Notes: generated by a model from the letters alone, not told the origin. Shown: positions 1-8,526, numbered from the stretch's first letter. The stretch is DNA of 64,000 bases from Lachnospiraceae bacterium (GCA_009911195.1 QXWV01000098.1:1-64000); one strand, 5' to 3'. Made by a program: numbers and translations.

Positions 1-60
1 CTCAGGAAGATATACGATTCCAAAAAGCTTGCTAATCTTAAGGCCGAGATTGAGAAATAG
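1..60 (+). CDS. C-terminal fragment of an unidentified gene, probably an IS21-type transposition protein
   Basis: Only the last 19 codons lie in the window, ending LKAEIEK and a TAG stop at 58-60. The lysine-rich tail has no diagnostic motif. It is followed after 78 bases by a block of repeated 20-mers ending in CA, which is how IS21 elements end downstream of istB, so an IstB-like helper ATPase is a reasonable guess. The identification is inference from context, not from the protein itself. Confidence 0.35.
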   Translation, partial: LRKIYDSKKLANLKAEIEK

Positions 61-138
61 ACACTTGTAAGACCTGTAAAAAAAGTTGGAGCTGTGAGCT
101 CATGCTCATGGCTCCATTACTATATCTTGTGTTTGTGA

Positions 139-211
139 TGGCTCTCAAGTGTTAAAATCCGAGGTGGCTCTCAAGCGATAAAACGGTGGCTCCGAAGCGT
201 TAGAATATTCA
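139..211 (+). repeat. Three repeated subterminal motifs, probable IS21-like element right end
   Basis: Near-identical motifs beginning TGGCTCTCAAG, TGGCTCTCAAG and TGGCTCCGAAG start at 139, 165 and 187, each followed by a GTTAAAA/GATAAAA/GTTAGAA-like stretch. The block ends ...ATATTCA at 211. Several transposase-binding repeats near a 5'-TG...CA-3' terminus are characteristic of the IS21 family. The left end of the element is outside the window. Confidence 0.5.
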
Positions 212-239
212 TTATACCGTAACGGCACTCCCACGCAAC
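212..239. repeat. Left copy of a 28-bp repeat bounding the defence island
   Basis: This copy and 5703-5730 are identical at 25 of 28 positions in the same orientation. It contains the small palindrome CCGTAACGG and, read from 225, codons for RHSHAT, which resembles tyrosine-recombinase box II. Beyond it the reading frame does not continue as a recombinase. It directly abuts the IS-like end at 211. Confidence 0.5.
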
Positions 240-501
240 TATTTTTGACCATTTTGTTGACTCTTTGCAATATTTTTGCACCATAACTCTTAGAATATTT
301 TGCAATATTTTCACTTCTTATGGCACATAACATACCCAAATAACTGGCAAATACCGTTTTGTCATCAGCTTCATGTAAACGGGTAGTCTTTCCGTTAAAA
401 TCATGAAATCTTCTATAAACTCAGTGCTATATTCAAAAACAATACACTTGCGAATACACACTTATTACTTCTTTTTATAAGCTCAGTCAGGTTAAATAGA
501 T
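240..501. other. AT-rich noncoding stretch downstream of the helicase gene
   Basis: No convincing gene, RNA or hairpin terminator was seen here. It lies between the 28-bp repeat and the stop codon of the helicase gene. Confidence 0.5.
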
Positions 502-3417
502 TTATTTGCTGCCCATTATCTTTAATGCATTAACTTTTCCGGCTCTTTTTATGTAAGTTGTCGTTGCAGCCAAAACTTGTTGAATCTTATTGGGAATTTC
601 TATATTAACATTAATAGCTGGTTGAACAATCACAATAGTTCCCCTCAACAATTTTTCAGAACTTCTAAGGTTTCTGATTAATTGTTGATATTCACCGCCA
701 ACTAAAATTTGACAATGACCAGCTTTATGCCTGTCAGCTATTTTTTGTATAAACTTTCCTTTTGTTGTAAACCATGAAGTTGATTTTATTGCTTGTCCTG
801 CCACTTCATAAATATCGTTAACACTGCTATTAAATTGAGCACCGCTCATTTTCTTTACATGATATAACTCTACAAAAAGTTCGTGCTCTGTTTCTTGTAT
901 GGTTATATAATCCGCCAATTCGCCAGTTCCATGATCAAAGATAATATAATCGTATTGATTCTTTGACTTTAAAATTTCTAGCAAAGCATCTTGTATAGAT
1001 ATGGCAGCATCATTTTGGGATTTCCCGAATTCTACATGTATATCAGTTCCGTATGTTTCCCAATTAATGGGTTCTACAATACTATTATCAAAGACATTTT
1101 CTGAAAAATCACCCGTAAGAACATTAATACCTTCTATTGTCTGATCGTCCAACGTTCTAAATATAAGTGGATTATCAGTTAAATAGTCTGCTACTCCTAC
1201 CCAACCAACACTATTACGAACGGAAAGTATATTAGTTATGGATTTATAATGTCCATTTAAATCGCATTCTATTTGTTCGATGTTCTCGCCTGCTGATAAT
1301 TCTATCTGCAACTTATTTTTAGTAGAATTAACAACTTTAATGATATAATCGATTAAGCGGAACCCTGTTTCTTCTCCCCTACACTTAACCATAGGGATAC
1401 TGCTATATGTCTTTGGCGAATAATCTGCATAAAAAATATTACTTGGATATTCTGTCAATGTAGATGGGTGTGGAAGAAAATCAAAGTTTGTATTAGTTTT
1501 AACTTTAATTTCCTTATTTGAAATCTTTTTTCCAATACTATCACACCATTTAATATAATCTTGCAAATCACAATATGCGCTGCTCCATACTTTGGAAGCA
1601 CTACTATACCCAATTGTTATTGATTCATTGCTATCATTTTCTACTGCTTTGCAAAATGCGTGTCCTGCTGCATATAGTCGTCCAGAATCTGGGTCTATTG
1701 CCTCACTAACATCAGATCCTGCCATAATCCTATATGCCTCCCCGGACTCAATCTGCTTATTAAGCATACCTGAATTAAAGATTTCAAAATTTTTAAGGCC
1801 GCCTAGAACTCTATATATTTCCGATTTGGGTATCTGTTCATACCATTCGCAAAACGAAGATACTAATTCATCATATACTGCTTCTGTATGTTTTTGTGAA
1901 TAAATATAAAGCATTCCCAATTGGTCTTGATAATGAAGGATATATAGAATATATTCCTGATTTATCTTATCGCCATTTCCCATCCAAAGAGGAGATAAAT
2001 AATCTAAACCAATGCCTACAACAGTATTTTCAGACATATTTTTCAGAATCCTATTCCCAACATTAAAAGATTTCGGAAAATCGTTTTGTAGTTCAAAGCC
2101 CCTTGCTCTATAAATTTTTACATGACAGTTCGGTCTTATAGCATGAAGTGGCACTTTATTTATACACTCGTTATTACCCACAAATTCTTTATAATAGTTT
2201 TTCTTTTCGACCTCGGCCTGATTTTTTCCTTCACTCATACCTATAATCATATCTTGCCATACAGCATCTGTGGTATATAACTTATTATTTTCAATTTCTA
2301 ATTCTTCATCATTAGCAGCAATAAATTTCGCTGTTCCAATATTAGCCGCATTTGTTCTTGCAAATCTACCTATAAATTGAAGTGTACTTGCCAATGATTT
2401 ATGAGGAGCATGTATAGCCGCTATTTTCAAATTAGGGAAGTCGTACCCTTCTCCTAACATATCAACACAAATAATTCCATTTAATTGTCCGCTATACAGA
2501 TTTGAAAGATATTTTTTAATAGTAATATGCGACATCGAGCTATCAATTTTCTTAAGTCGTAAACTAGTATACTTTTGATAAATTTCTTCTAAATGAACTG
2601 CATTTTCTTTTGTGTCTGTTCTAACCATAAGATAATGGATATATCCTGCATCTCGATCATTCAATAATACCTCTTCAGCTTTTTGAGCAATAATTATATC
2701 TTTATCATTTTTCGCTTCCACAGGTACATACTGTATTTCCCCAAAAACACCATCTGCATATGCTTGCGATAACGGATAATCATAAATTATATCACCTTTT
2801 ATTTCTTTTCGATCCAGTCTGAAGGGAGTTGCAGTAAAAAGAACATGCGTTGCCTGACTAAGGTTAATCAGTATTTGTTCCCAAGTCTTTGCTGGTGTAT
2901 GATGCGCTTCATCAATCAGTACAAGTTCTATATTTTCTTTTGCCCATTCAGTTTCGCTAAGACTAAGAGCACACTGGGGTGTTGCCACAATTGCATCATT
3001 CATTTCCAATTCCGGCAGAAATTCATCTTTATAACGGTGCTCCATCTCATATACTTTTGGTTTAGACATAGATGGGCTAAAAACATTGGCATAACATAAT
3101 GTTTTCAGGCTTGATAAATCCTCAAAGATTTGTCCACGTACCATTTTACTCGGTGTCACAATTAAGACTTTATTTTTTCGTAATAAATATGGCGTTAACA
3201 TCAAAACCGCTGTTTTTCCTGCTCCTGTCGGCATAATAACAATAGCAGCCACCTTTTTTCGTAATGTAAAAAAAGAGGATATTGCATGTATAGCACCTAG
3301 TTGCGCATTTCTTAGTCCTTTGACTTTTGGCGTATCAATTGGGTATGTAATCTTTCTATAATTCTTTTCAAAATACTTCTTCAATGATTTTCTCCATTTT
3401 TCTGTAACATAAAGCAT
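502..3417 (-). CDS. DEAD/DEAH-box helicase of type III restriction-subunit type with probable C-terminal nuclease domain
   Basis: A 971-residue SF2 helicase. Visible motifs are a Q-like LRNAQLGAI at 35-43, Walker A MPTGAGKT at 62-69, DEAH at 169-172, TATPFR at 195-200, VDMLGEGYDFP at 318-328 and motif VI QFIGRFAR at 347-354. A long middle region has no motif I recognise. The C-terminal 150 residues contain FDHGTGELADYI (about 827-838) then VELYHVKK (about 849-856), an acid...E-x-x-x-K pattern that could be a PD-(D/E)XK-like nuclease core; this is inference. It is the third gene of an operon, starting 61 bases after rloB. The operon composition and the remnant recombinase nearby point to defence against phage or plasmids. 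It is AT-richer than the core genes beyond 6000. Confidence 0.85.
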   Translation of the reverse strand: MLYVTEKWRKSLKKYFEKNYRKITYPIDTPKVKGLRNAQLGAIHAISSFFTLRKKVAAIVIMPTGAGKTAVLMLTPYLLRKNKVLIVTPSKMVRGQIFEDLSSLKTLCYANVFSPSMSKPKVYEMEHRYKDEFLPELEMNDAIVATPQCALSLSETEWAKENIELVLIDEAHHTPAKTWEQILINLSQATHVLFTATPFRLDRKEIKGDIIYDYPLSQAYADGVFGEIQYVPVEAKNDKDIIIAQKAEEVLLNDRDAGYIHYLMVRTDTKENAVHLEEIYQKYTSLRLKKIDSSMSHITIKKYLSNLYSGQLNGIICVDMLGEGYDFPNLKIAAIHAPHKSLASTLQFIGRFARTNAANIGTAKFIAANDEELEIENNKLYTTDAVWQDMIIGMSEGKNQAEVEKKNYYKEFVGNNECINKVPLHAIRPNCHVKIYRARGFELQNDFPKSFNVGNRILKNMSENTVVGIGLDYLSPLWMGNGDKINQEYILYILHYQDQLGMLYIYSQKHTEAVYDELVSSFCEWYEQIPKSEIYRVLGGLKNFEIFNSGMLNKQIESGEAYRIMAGSDVSEAIDPDSGRLYAAGHAFCKAVENDSNESITIGYSSASKVWSSAYCDLQDYIKWCDSIGKKISNKEIKVKTNTNFDFLPHPSTLTEYPSNIFYADYSPKTYSSIPMVKCRGEETGFRLIDYIIKVVNSTKNKLQIELSAGENIEQIECDLNGHYKSITNILSVRNSVGWVGVADYLTDNPLIFRTLDDQTIEGINVLTGDFSENVFDNSIVEPINWETYGTDIHVEFGKSQNDAAISIQDALLEILKSKNQYDYIIFDHGTGELADYITIQETEHELFVELYHVKKMSGAQFNSSVNDIYEVAGQAIKSTSWFTTKGKFIQKIADRHKAGHCQILVGGEYQQLIRNLRSSEKLLRGTIVIVQPAINVNIEIPNKIQQVLAATTTYIKRAGKVNALKIMGSK

Positions 3418-3478
3418 TTACTACATCAAGCCTCATGCTTAATAATATGATCTTATACTTTTGTGATGCATTTCATTT

Positions 3479-4129
3479 CTATTTGTATGGTTCTACTTTT
3501 TCCCGTATTTCGCTTATCAATCTATGTATCGTTGTACACGGACACATCTCTGATGGCTTATCTATCCCGTCCCTCAAATACTGTATGAGACGGGATTCTG
3601 CTATTTTAATGGCTTCCATCTCATTACCACAACGATTCAGTATAGTATAAATCTGGTTGCTGGACTTTTTATATTCCTGTCCGGTTTTCTTTTCAAAAGT
3701 ATTAGCAAACTCGCGACAGCATGTGACGGAATCTTGATAGCCATGCATTCTTCCAAAGTAAGTATCAAACCAAATCTCAATGCAAGGATTTGACCAGCCT
3801 ACATTAACCCCTTCCCGTTTGGCATTTTCTATAATTTGATTAAAACAAATAACTCGATCACGGTCAAATACAATCCAAGGTTCTCCATATTGAGGTTCCA
3901 TGGCAGCTTGCTCTTTACACGCAGTAACAAGTTCATCTATTTTAGCTTTAGAAACTTTAATTACAATTCGCCCTTGTAAATCTTTAGGGAGAGAGTTCCG
4001 GAGGCCATACATATAGTTCTCTTCGGTTTCCCTTGTATCGGTTACTATAAAATAATATCCCAAATCCGGAACTCTTGTGTGAAAGTTTTCTCTTCCTTTA
4101 CGTTTTCCTTTTCTATCTGCTTTTGCCAT
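3479..4129 (-). CDS. rloB: RloB/AbiLii-like protein, putative TOPRIM-type nuclease partner
   Basis: A 216-residue protein with a basic N-terminus, then YYFIVTDTRETEENY at about 25-39, matching the RloB opening block (usually an acidic EGE-TE-NY). FDRDRV at 88-93 supplies the D-x-D pair, and NPCIEIWF at 114-121 is another conserved RloB block. RloB proteins are encoded beside RloA ATPases within or next to restriction loci, and the homologous lactococcal AbiL pair causes abortive infection. It starts two bases after the ATPase stop codon, so the two genes are very probably co-translated. Nuclease activity is inferred from the fold and has not been shown here. Confidence 0.8.
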   Translation of the reverse strand: MAKADRKGKRKGRENFHTRVPDLGYYFIVTDTRETEENYMYGLRNSLPKDLQGRIVIKVSKAKIDELVTACKEQAAMEPQYGEPWIVFDRDRVICFNQIIENAKREGVNVGWSNPCIEIWFDTYFGRMHGYQDSVTCCREFANTFEKKTGQEYKKSSNQIYTILNRCGNEMEAIKIAESRLIQYLRDGIDKPSEMCPCTTIHRLISEIREKVEPYK

Positions 4130-4131
4130 GC

Positions 4132-5394
4132 TTATCCCTCCCTGAACATGTCAAAATATTTCAATGTAGGGATCGCACCGTATTTCCCAAGCAGATAATT
4201 TTTCTCATAGCTTTCGTCTTTACGAATTTTTATACCATCTTCATCTACGAAATCCGCTAGAGAGTAGAGTACGGAAACGCCATTGCCATCTTTTTCAGTA
4301 AACCAAATTTCATCCCTTCGAAGAAGATTATTAGAAAGCTGCCAGGAATCATGGGTTGTAAATACTAATTGGGCATGTTTTGAGTTGATTTCCGGGTTTA
4401 AAAAAGTAATCAAAAAGCTTCTAACCAGCAAAGGGTGTAACCTGGCATTCAATTCATCAACAAACAGCACTCCACCATTTTCCAAAGTGTCCTGCAAAGC
4501 AGGGTAGAGTGCAAACATTTTTAAAGTTCCATCAGATTCCTCTTCCAATGGTATAGAGGCTGTTTCACCGTTGACCATGTGATGAATTGCGTCAATTTTA
4601 ACATGTTTGAGATCCTCATCTTCGCCTTTCATAACCTCAACATGAAATCCAATTATAGAAGGATCAAAAGATGAAAAATACGCAACAACTTTATCTTGAA
4701 CAGATTTATTTTCTCCAAACCCTTCTGGAATGAGAGATGAAAGAAAAACGTTTTCATAAGGATTTCCGAAATTAGCAAAATTTGTGTTATAAAACCAATC
4801 TCGAATAGACTTCAATTTCGCAACTTTCAGTTTTGCGCCCAAAGAAACAATAAGCGCTTCCTTATTCAGAGAAATACGAATAAGTTCCTGGCTCTTAGCC
4901 GGAAGTCCTGACAAATCCAGTTCATCTCCGTTGCGATAAAAAACTTGTTTATACTCCCGGGCAGTTTTGGCTTTTGAATTTAACCATTCTTCAATAACTC
5001 CATCTTGATTCAGTGTAAATCCGTAGTTGTATGATTTATGCCCACGTTCTTCTGTATCCATAAAGTAAACTTCGAAGGAGGATTCAGCATTTCTACTGGT
5101 GCTATCAAACAAAAAAGGAGTATATTTTAATTTTTTATTTTTCGTTTTTTTGTCCTCTGGATCGCCACCATATGAAAAAGATTCTATCACATAAGTCATC
5201 ATATAACGAAAAGCCTCAATCACATTTGATTTGCCACTTGCATTTGCACCAAAAATAGCTGCCGTAGGTAATAACTTCTCATACCCAGCAGAAATAACCC
5301 TGTCAGAATGTTCAGTAATTTTAGTGGCAGAAAGGTCTAAGATGGTATCATCCCTAAAAGATTTAAAATTTTTAAAGCGAAATTGTATCAACAT
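4132..5394 (-). CDS. rloA: RloA/AbiLi-like AAA ATPase
   Basis: A 420-residue ABC/SMC-like ATPase beginning MLIQFRFKNFKSF, the standard start of this family. Walker A is GANASGKS at 49-56, a signature-like ESDGT at about 286-290, Walker B GVLFVDELNARLHP at about 308-321, and the switch histidine in FTTHDS at 345-350. It is the first gene of the three-gene operon. A strong AGGAGG lies 11 bases before the ATG, and a near-consensus promoter lies upstream at 5416-5444. In RloA/AbiL systems the ATPase is thought to sense or gate the RloB effector; the trigger in this organism is unknown. Confidence 0.88.
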   Translation of the reverse strand: MLIQFRFKNFKSFRDDTILDLSATKITEHSDRVISAGYEKLLPTAAIFGANASGKSNVIEAFRYMMTYVIESFSYGGDPEDKKTKNKKLKYTPFLFDSTSRNAESSFEVYFMDTEERGHKSYNYGFTLNQDGVIEEWLNSKAKTAREYKQVFYRNGDELDLSGLPAKSQELIRISLNKEALIVSLGAKLKVAKLKSIRDWFYNTNFANFGNPYENVFLSSLIPEGFGENKSVQDKVVAYFSSFDPSIIGFHVEVMKGEDEDLKHVKIDAIHHMVNGETASIPLEEESDGTLKMFALYPALQDTLENGGVLFVDELNARLHPLLVRSFLITFLNPEINSKHAQLVFTTHDSWQLSNNLLRRDEIWFTEKDGNGVSVLYSLADFVDEDGIKIRKDESYEKNYLLGKYGAIPTLKYFDMFREG

Positions 5395-5415
5395 GATGTA
5401 TTACCTCCTGATTTT

Positions 5416-5444
5416 ATTATACGCAGAATTTCAAAAAAAATCAA
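5416..5444 (-). promoter_or_regulatory. Sigma-A-type promoter of the rloA-rloB-helicase operon
   Basis: On the minus strand TTGATT (5439-5444) and TATAAT (5416-5421) are separated by exactly 17 bases, ending 21 bases before the start codon of rloA. Confidence 0.75.
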
Positions 5445-5449
5445 CATCT

Positions 5450-5468
5450 ATTTGAGAATTTTTCTCAA
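5450..5468. promoter_or_regulatory. Palindrome upstream of the rloA promoter, possible operator
   Basis: TTTGAGAA and TTCTCAAA form perfect 8-bp arms around three bases, just upstream of the -35 hexamer. This is a plausible operator or activator site; no regulator gene is present in the island. Confidence 0.4.
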
Positions 5469-5702
5469 ATAAACACAGGTTTGTGGGCCGTTATACTAAC
5501 TATGTGGTTTAGATAAATTAGACACAGCAACCAGCGGCCAGGCAATACACCGGACCGCTGGCACTATTAAATTTTGTCGTTAATGAAACAGCCTCCTTTA
5601 TTCGATAATTTTCTCGTCACATTTCAACTTGGAAAAGGAATTGAATAAATGACGGCAAACGCGTGAACCCCTTGAAAATAAAGGCTTTTTCCGTTTGCGT
5701 TA

Positions 5703-5730
5703 TTATACCGTAACGGCACACCCATGCCAC
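5703..5730. repeat. Right copy of the 28-bp repeat
   Basis: This matches 212-239 at 25 of 28 positions. It spans the first codons of the recombinase remnant: CGG CAC ACC CAT GCC ACC from 5714 reads RHTHAT, with an in-frame stop TAA immediately before it. Confidence 0.5.
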
Positions 5731-5890
5731 CCTGCTTATTGAATCCGGGGCAAATATAAAGGACGTGCAGGTCTGCCTTGGCCACACAAATATCCAGACT
5801 ACGCTGCAGACCTATGTGCACGATACGGAGGCCATGGCTGAACAGTCCGTAGAGCTGTTCGAAAAGGTAACAAGCTGCAAGACCTCATAA
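5714..5890 (+). pseudogene. Tyrosine recombinase (phage/ICE integrase) C-terminal remnant
   Basis: The 58 codons from 5714 to the TAA at 5888-5890 read RHTHATLLIESGANIKDVQ, continuing to CLGHTNIQTTLQTYVHDT. These are box II of a tyrosine recombinase: R-x-x-H-x-x-H(T) followed by LGH and the catalytic tyrosine in QTYVHD. The upstream three-quarters of the gene is missing, and a stop codon lies directly before the arginine codon, so the gene is dead. Its position, with its 3' end 131 bases from the rlmD stop codon, is where an integrase of an rlmD-targeting element would sit. Confidence 0.8.
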
Positions 5891-5892
5891 AA

Positions 5893-5936
5893 AAGGGAGG
5901 ATAGACAGCACATTCAGTGCCGTTCAGTCCTCCCTT
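5893..5936 (-). terminator. Intrinsic terminator downstream of rlmD
   Basis: AAGGGAGGA and TCCTCCCTT form a perfect 9-bp stem with a further GCAC/GTGC pairing inside. On the minus strand it is followed by TTTTTTAT. It is the first terminator after the rlmD stop codon. Confidence 0.6.
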
Positions 5937-5960
5937 AACACTTTTGCCAGTTCTGCACTG

Positions 5961-5986
5961 AACCGGTGGCAAATCGGTGGCAAACC
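5961..5986. repeat. Direct repeat near the recombinase remnant, possible integrase arm sites
   Basis: CGGTGGCAAA occurs twice in tandem with one base between, between the recombinase stub and the 3' end of rlmD. Short direct repeats beside an integrase gene are often arm-type binding sites of an attachment region. This reading is inferred from position. Confidence 0.3.
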
Positions 5987-6021
5987 GCCCACCCCCAAGC
6001 CTTCCAATGACTTGAAAACCC

Positions 6022-7452
6022 TTATTTCATTCGGCTTAGGCAACATGCGACCTCCACATGCACGCTCCCCCCAAACTGGTCCACAGCCCGCACCCGCCTC
6101 ACCTCATATCCGCCATCGCACAACACCCTCAAATCCCGTGCCAATGTTGCGGAATCGCAGCTCACATATACAATCCTTTCCGGGCGCATTTTCAGCATGG
6201 TTTCCAGACATTCCCCATCACAGCCTTTCCTTGGCGGGTCCACCACGATGACATCTGCCCGGATTCCTTCCTTCGAGTACAGTTCCGGCAAAACTTCTTC
6301 CACTTTTCCAACATAGAATTCCGCATTTTTTATTCCATTATATGCCGCATTTTCCCTTGCATCCTCTATAGCCTGGGGGATAGCCTCCACTCCATATACT
6401 TTCTTTGCAGCCCCTGCCAAAAACAGGGAAATCGTGCCGATGCCGCAATACAAATCCCACACCGTCTCCGTTCCCGTCAATCCGACATAATCCAGCGCCA
6501 GGCTATAAAGCTTCTCTGTCTGCACCGGATTTACCTGGTAAAAGGACAAGGGGGATATATGAAACACAATTCCCCGGTTTGTCAAAGAAAAATCTTCCCC
6601 CTCCCGTACATGAATCGTATCGCTTATCTTATCCTTCCCCCATAAGGTATACACCTCATCTCCCATAATCACATTAGTTCTGGCTGTATTAATATTTACC
6701 GACACGCTTGTCATTCCCGATATTTTTACCAATGCCTCTATCAATTCATCCTGGGCCGGGAATCTCTTCCCCTCGCTGTTTACCACCAGGCAAACCATAA
6801 TTTCCCCGCTGGCAAATCCCTTCCGTATCAGCACATGCCTTACCAGGCCGGTTCCTGTCTTCTCATCATAGGCCGGAACATGGTGTTTTTCCATATGGCG
6901 CAAAATGGTTTCTAATATCTCCTTATTCTCCTCCACACCAAGCACACAATCCGTATTTGCAATGATGTCATGGGTTCTGCCCGCGTAAAATCCGGTAATC
7001 AGCTTCCCTTCCTTATCCGTTCCCACCGGAAACTGGGCTTTATTCCGGTAATGATAAGCATTTTCCATCCCCACTATAGGCTCCATTACCTCTTCCAGGA
7101 AAGCTTCCTGGAAGCCGCCTATCCTCATCAGGTTATTTTTTACTTTTTTCTGCTTGAAAGAAAGTTGGGCTTCATAGTCCATTGCCTGTATCTGGCATCC
7201 ACCGCACTGCCTGTGGAATTTACATAAAGGTGTTACGCGAATACCGGACGGAACAAGGATTTCCTCCAGTTTCCCATAAGCATAATTTTTTTTGGCCTTC
7301 ATAATCTTACATCTTACCGTATCCCCTATCACCGCATCTTTTACAAAGAGGGTATAGCCATCCACTTTGCCTATACCCTCCCCATCATTTCCAATATCTT
7401 CGATAGTGACCGTAAGAATATCATTTTTCTTATATTCCATTCCGGTATCCAT
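6022..7452 (-). CDS. rlmD: 23S rRNA (uracil-5-)-methyltransferase RlmD/RumA family
   Basis: A 476-residue SAM-dependent RNA methyltransferase. An N-terminal TRAM domain (about 8-65) precedes the iron-sulfur cysteines C77, C83 and C86 in CKFHRQCGGC. The SAM site is WDLYCGIGTISLFLAG, followed by VVDPPRKG and the catalytic cysteine in IVYVSCDSATLARDL. The C-terminus reads DQFGGSVHVEVACCL. AAGGAG lies only one base before the first ATG; the ATG four codons later at 7440 is 13 bases away, so the start is uncertain by four residues. It lies 44 bases downstream of the yhaM-like gene and is probably co-transcribed with it. The 3' end is a recognised insertion target of integrative elements. Confidence 0.93.
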   Translation of the reverse strand: MDTGMEYKKNDILTVTIEDIGNDGEGIGKVDGYTLFVKDAVIGDTVRCKIMKAKKNYAYGKLEEILVPSGIRVTPLCKFHRQCGGCQIQAMDYEAQLSFKQKKVKNNLMRIGGFQEAFLEEVMEPIVGMENAYHYRNKAQFPVGTDKEGKLITGFYAGRTHDIIANTDCVLGVEENKEILETILRHMEKHHVPAYDEKTGTGLVRHVLIRKGFASGEIMVCLVVNSEGKRFPAQDELIEALVKISGMTSVSVNINTARTNVIMGDEVYTLWGKDKISDTIHVREGEDFSLTNRGIVFHISPLSFYQVNPVQTEKLYSLALDYVGLTGTETVWDLYCGIGTISLFLAGAAKKVYGVEAIPQAIEDARENAAYNGIKNAEFYVGKVEEVLPELYSKEGIRADVIVVDPPRKGCDGECLETMLKMRPERIVYVSCDSATLARDLRVLCDGGYEVRRVRAVDQFGGSVHVEVACCLSRMK

Positions 7453-7496
7453 ACTCCTTCCCGTTCATTCCTGCCACCAAAGCTATCTCCCCAAGC

Positions 7497-8453
7497 CTAT
7501 TCCATCCTCGTAGCCCGCAGATTGGATTCAAACAGCCGGTTAAAACCAAGCCATCCTGTTTCCTTGGCATTGTCCAGCAATTCCTTAAAGGTCTGCATTT
7601 TCGCATCCGTATTATCCGCAAAGTTAAGTGCCATAGCCTCCACAATCGCCGGTTTTTTAGGCGAGCCAAATTCATATTCCCCATGATGGGCAAGGATACA
7701 ATGCTTCAGTTCCCCGGCGAGAACCGATGGAAAATCCTTAATATCCCTGATTTTTTCCCCTACCATTTCTGTTCCCATCACAATATGCCCTAATAGTTGC
7801 CCGTCATCCGTATAATCATTTTGAGGGAAAAGCGATAGTTCCTTGACTTTCCCGATATCGTGGCAGATGGCTGCACTAATTAACAGGTCTTTTTTCAAAA
7901 CAGGATATGCTTTGCAGTAATAATCGCACAGCCTGGTCACACCCAGCGTATGCTCCAACAACCCGCCTACAAAGCCATGGTGCACTGTCTTAGCTGCCGA
8001 TGACTGTTTAAACGCTTTGATAAACTTTTCATCTTTTACAAATAGCGCTTCCATCAATGCCTTCAAATATGGATTTCCAATCCCTTTTATGTACCCCAAA
8101 AGTTCCCCATACATTTCTTCAATATCCCTGTCGCTCACGGGAAGGTAATCGGCCGGCGCATATTCCCCCTCCTGGCATTTCCGGATGCGCTTTACATTGA
8201 CCTGTAAAGCGTTCTGGAAAGTTGTCACATCCCCGTATACTTCGATATAATCCAAAGAATCGAAATCCCCGATTCCCGGATTATTCGGGTCCCAGACTTT
8301 TGCATCCACCGTACCTGTTTTATCCTGCAAAATCACATTATCATAAGCCTTTCCGTTTTTTGTAACCGCAGACTGCTTATGCTTGCACAAATATATATCA
8401 AATACCCTGTCGCCTTCTTTTAAATCTTTAATATATTTCATCTTTATAACCAT
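7497..8453 (-). CDS. YhaM-like 3'-5' exoribonuclease (OB-fold plus HD domain)
   Basis: A 318-residue protein with an N-terminal OB-fold nucleic-acid domain (about 20-95, VILQDKTGTVDAKVWDP) and a C-terminal HD phosphohydrolase domain. The metal site residues are in HHGFVGGLLEHTLGV, ICHDIGK and LAHHGEYEFGSP. This architecture and length match Bacillus YhaM, which degrades RNA and single-stranded DNA from the 3' end. The start may be the fifth codon (8441), because AAAGGAG lies only one base before the first ATG. It sits between the HtrA-like gene and rlmD on the same strand. Confidence 0.87.
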   Translation of the reverse strand: MVIKMKYIKDLKEGDRVFDIYLCKHKQSAVTKNGKAYDNVILQDKTGTVDAKVWDPNNPGIGDFDSLDYIEVYGDVTTFQNALQVNVKRIRKCQEGEYAPADYLPVSDRDIEEMYGELLGYIKGIGNPYLKALMEALFVKDEKFIKAFKQSSAAKTVHHGFVGGLLEHTLGVTRLCDYYCKAYPVLKKDLLISAAICHDIGKVKELSLFPQNDYTDDGQLLGHIVMGTEMVGEKIRDIKDFPSVLAGELKHCILAHHGEYEFGSPKKPAIVEAMALNFADNTDAKMQTFKELLDNAKETGWLGFNRLFESNLRATRME

Positions 8454-8526
8454 GCTCCTTTCAAACCGCTGGGATTTTCATTGGAAAACCGGCCGCTGTA
8501 CCAGTTTTCTTTTTCAATGCCTGCCT

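Noticed and set aside
145-339. Minus-strand frame sharing VGVPLRYN with the one at 5624-5821
   Set aside because: The shared peptide is simply the translation of the 28-bp repeat on the other strand.
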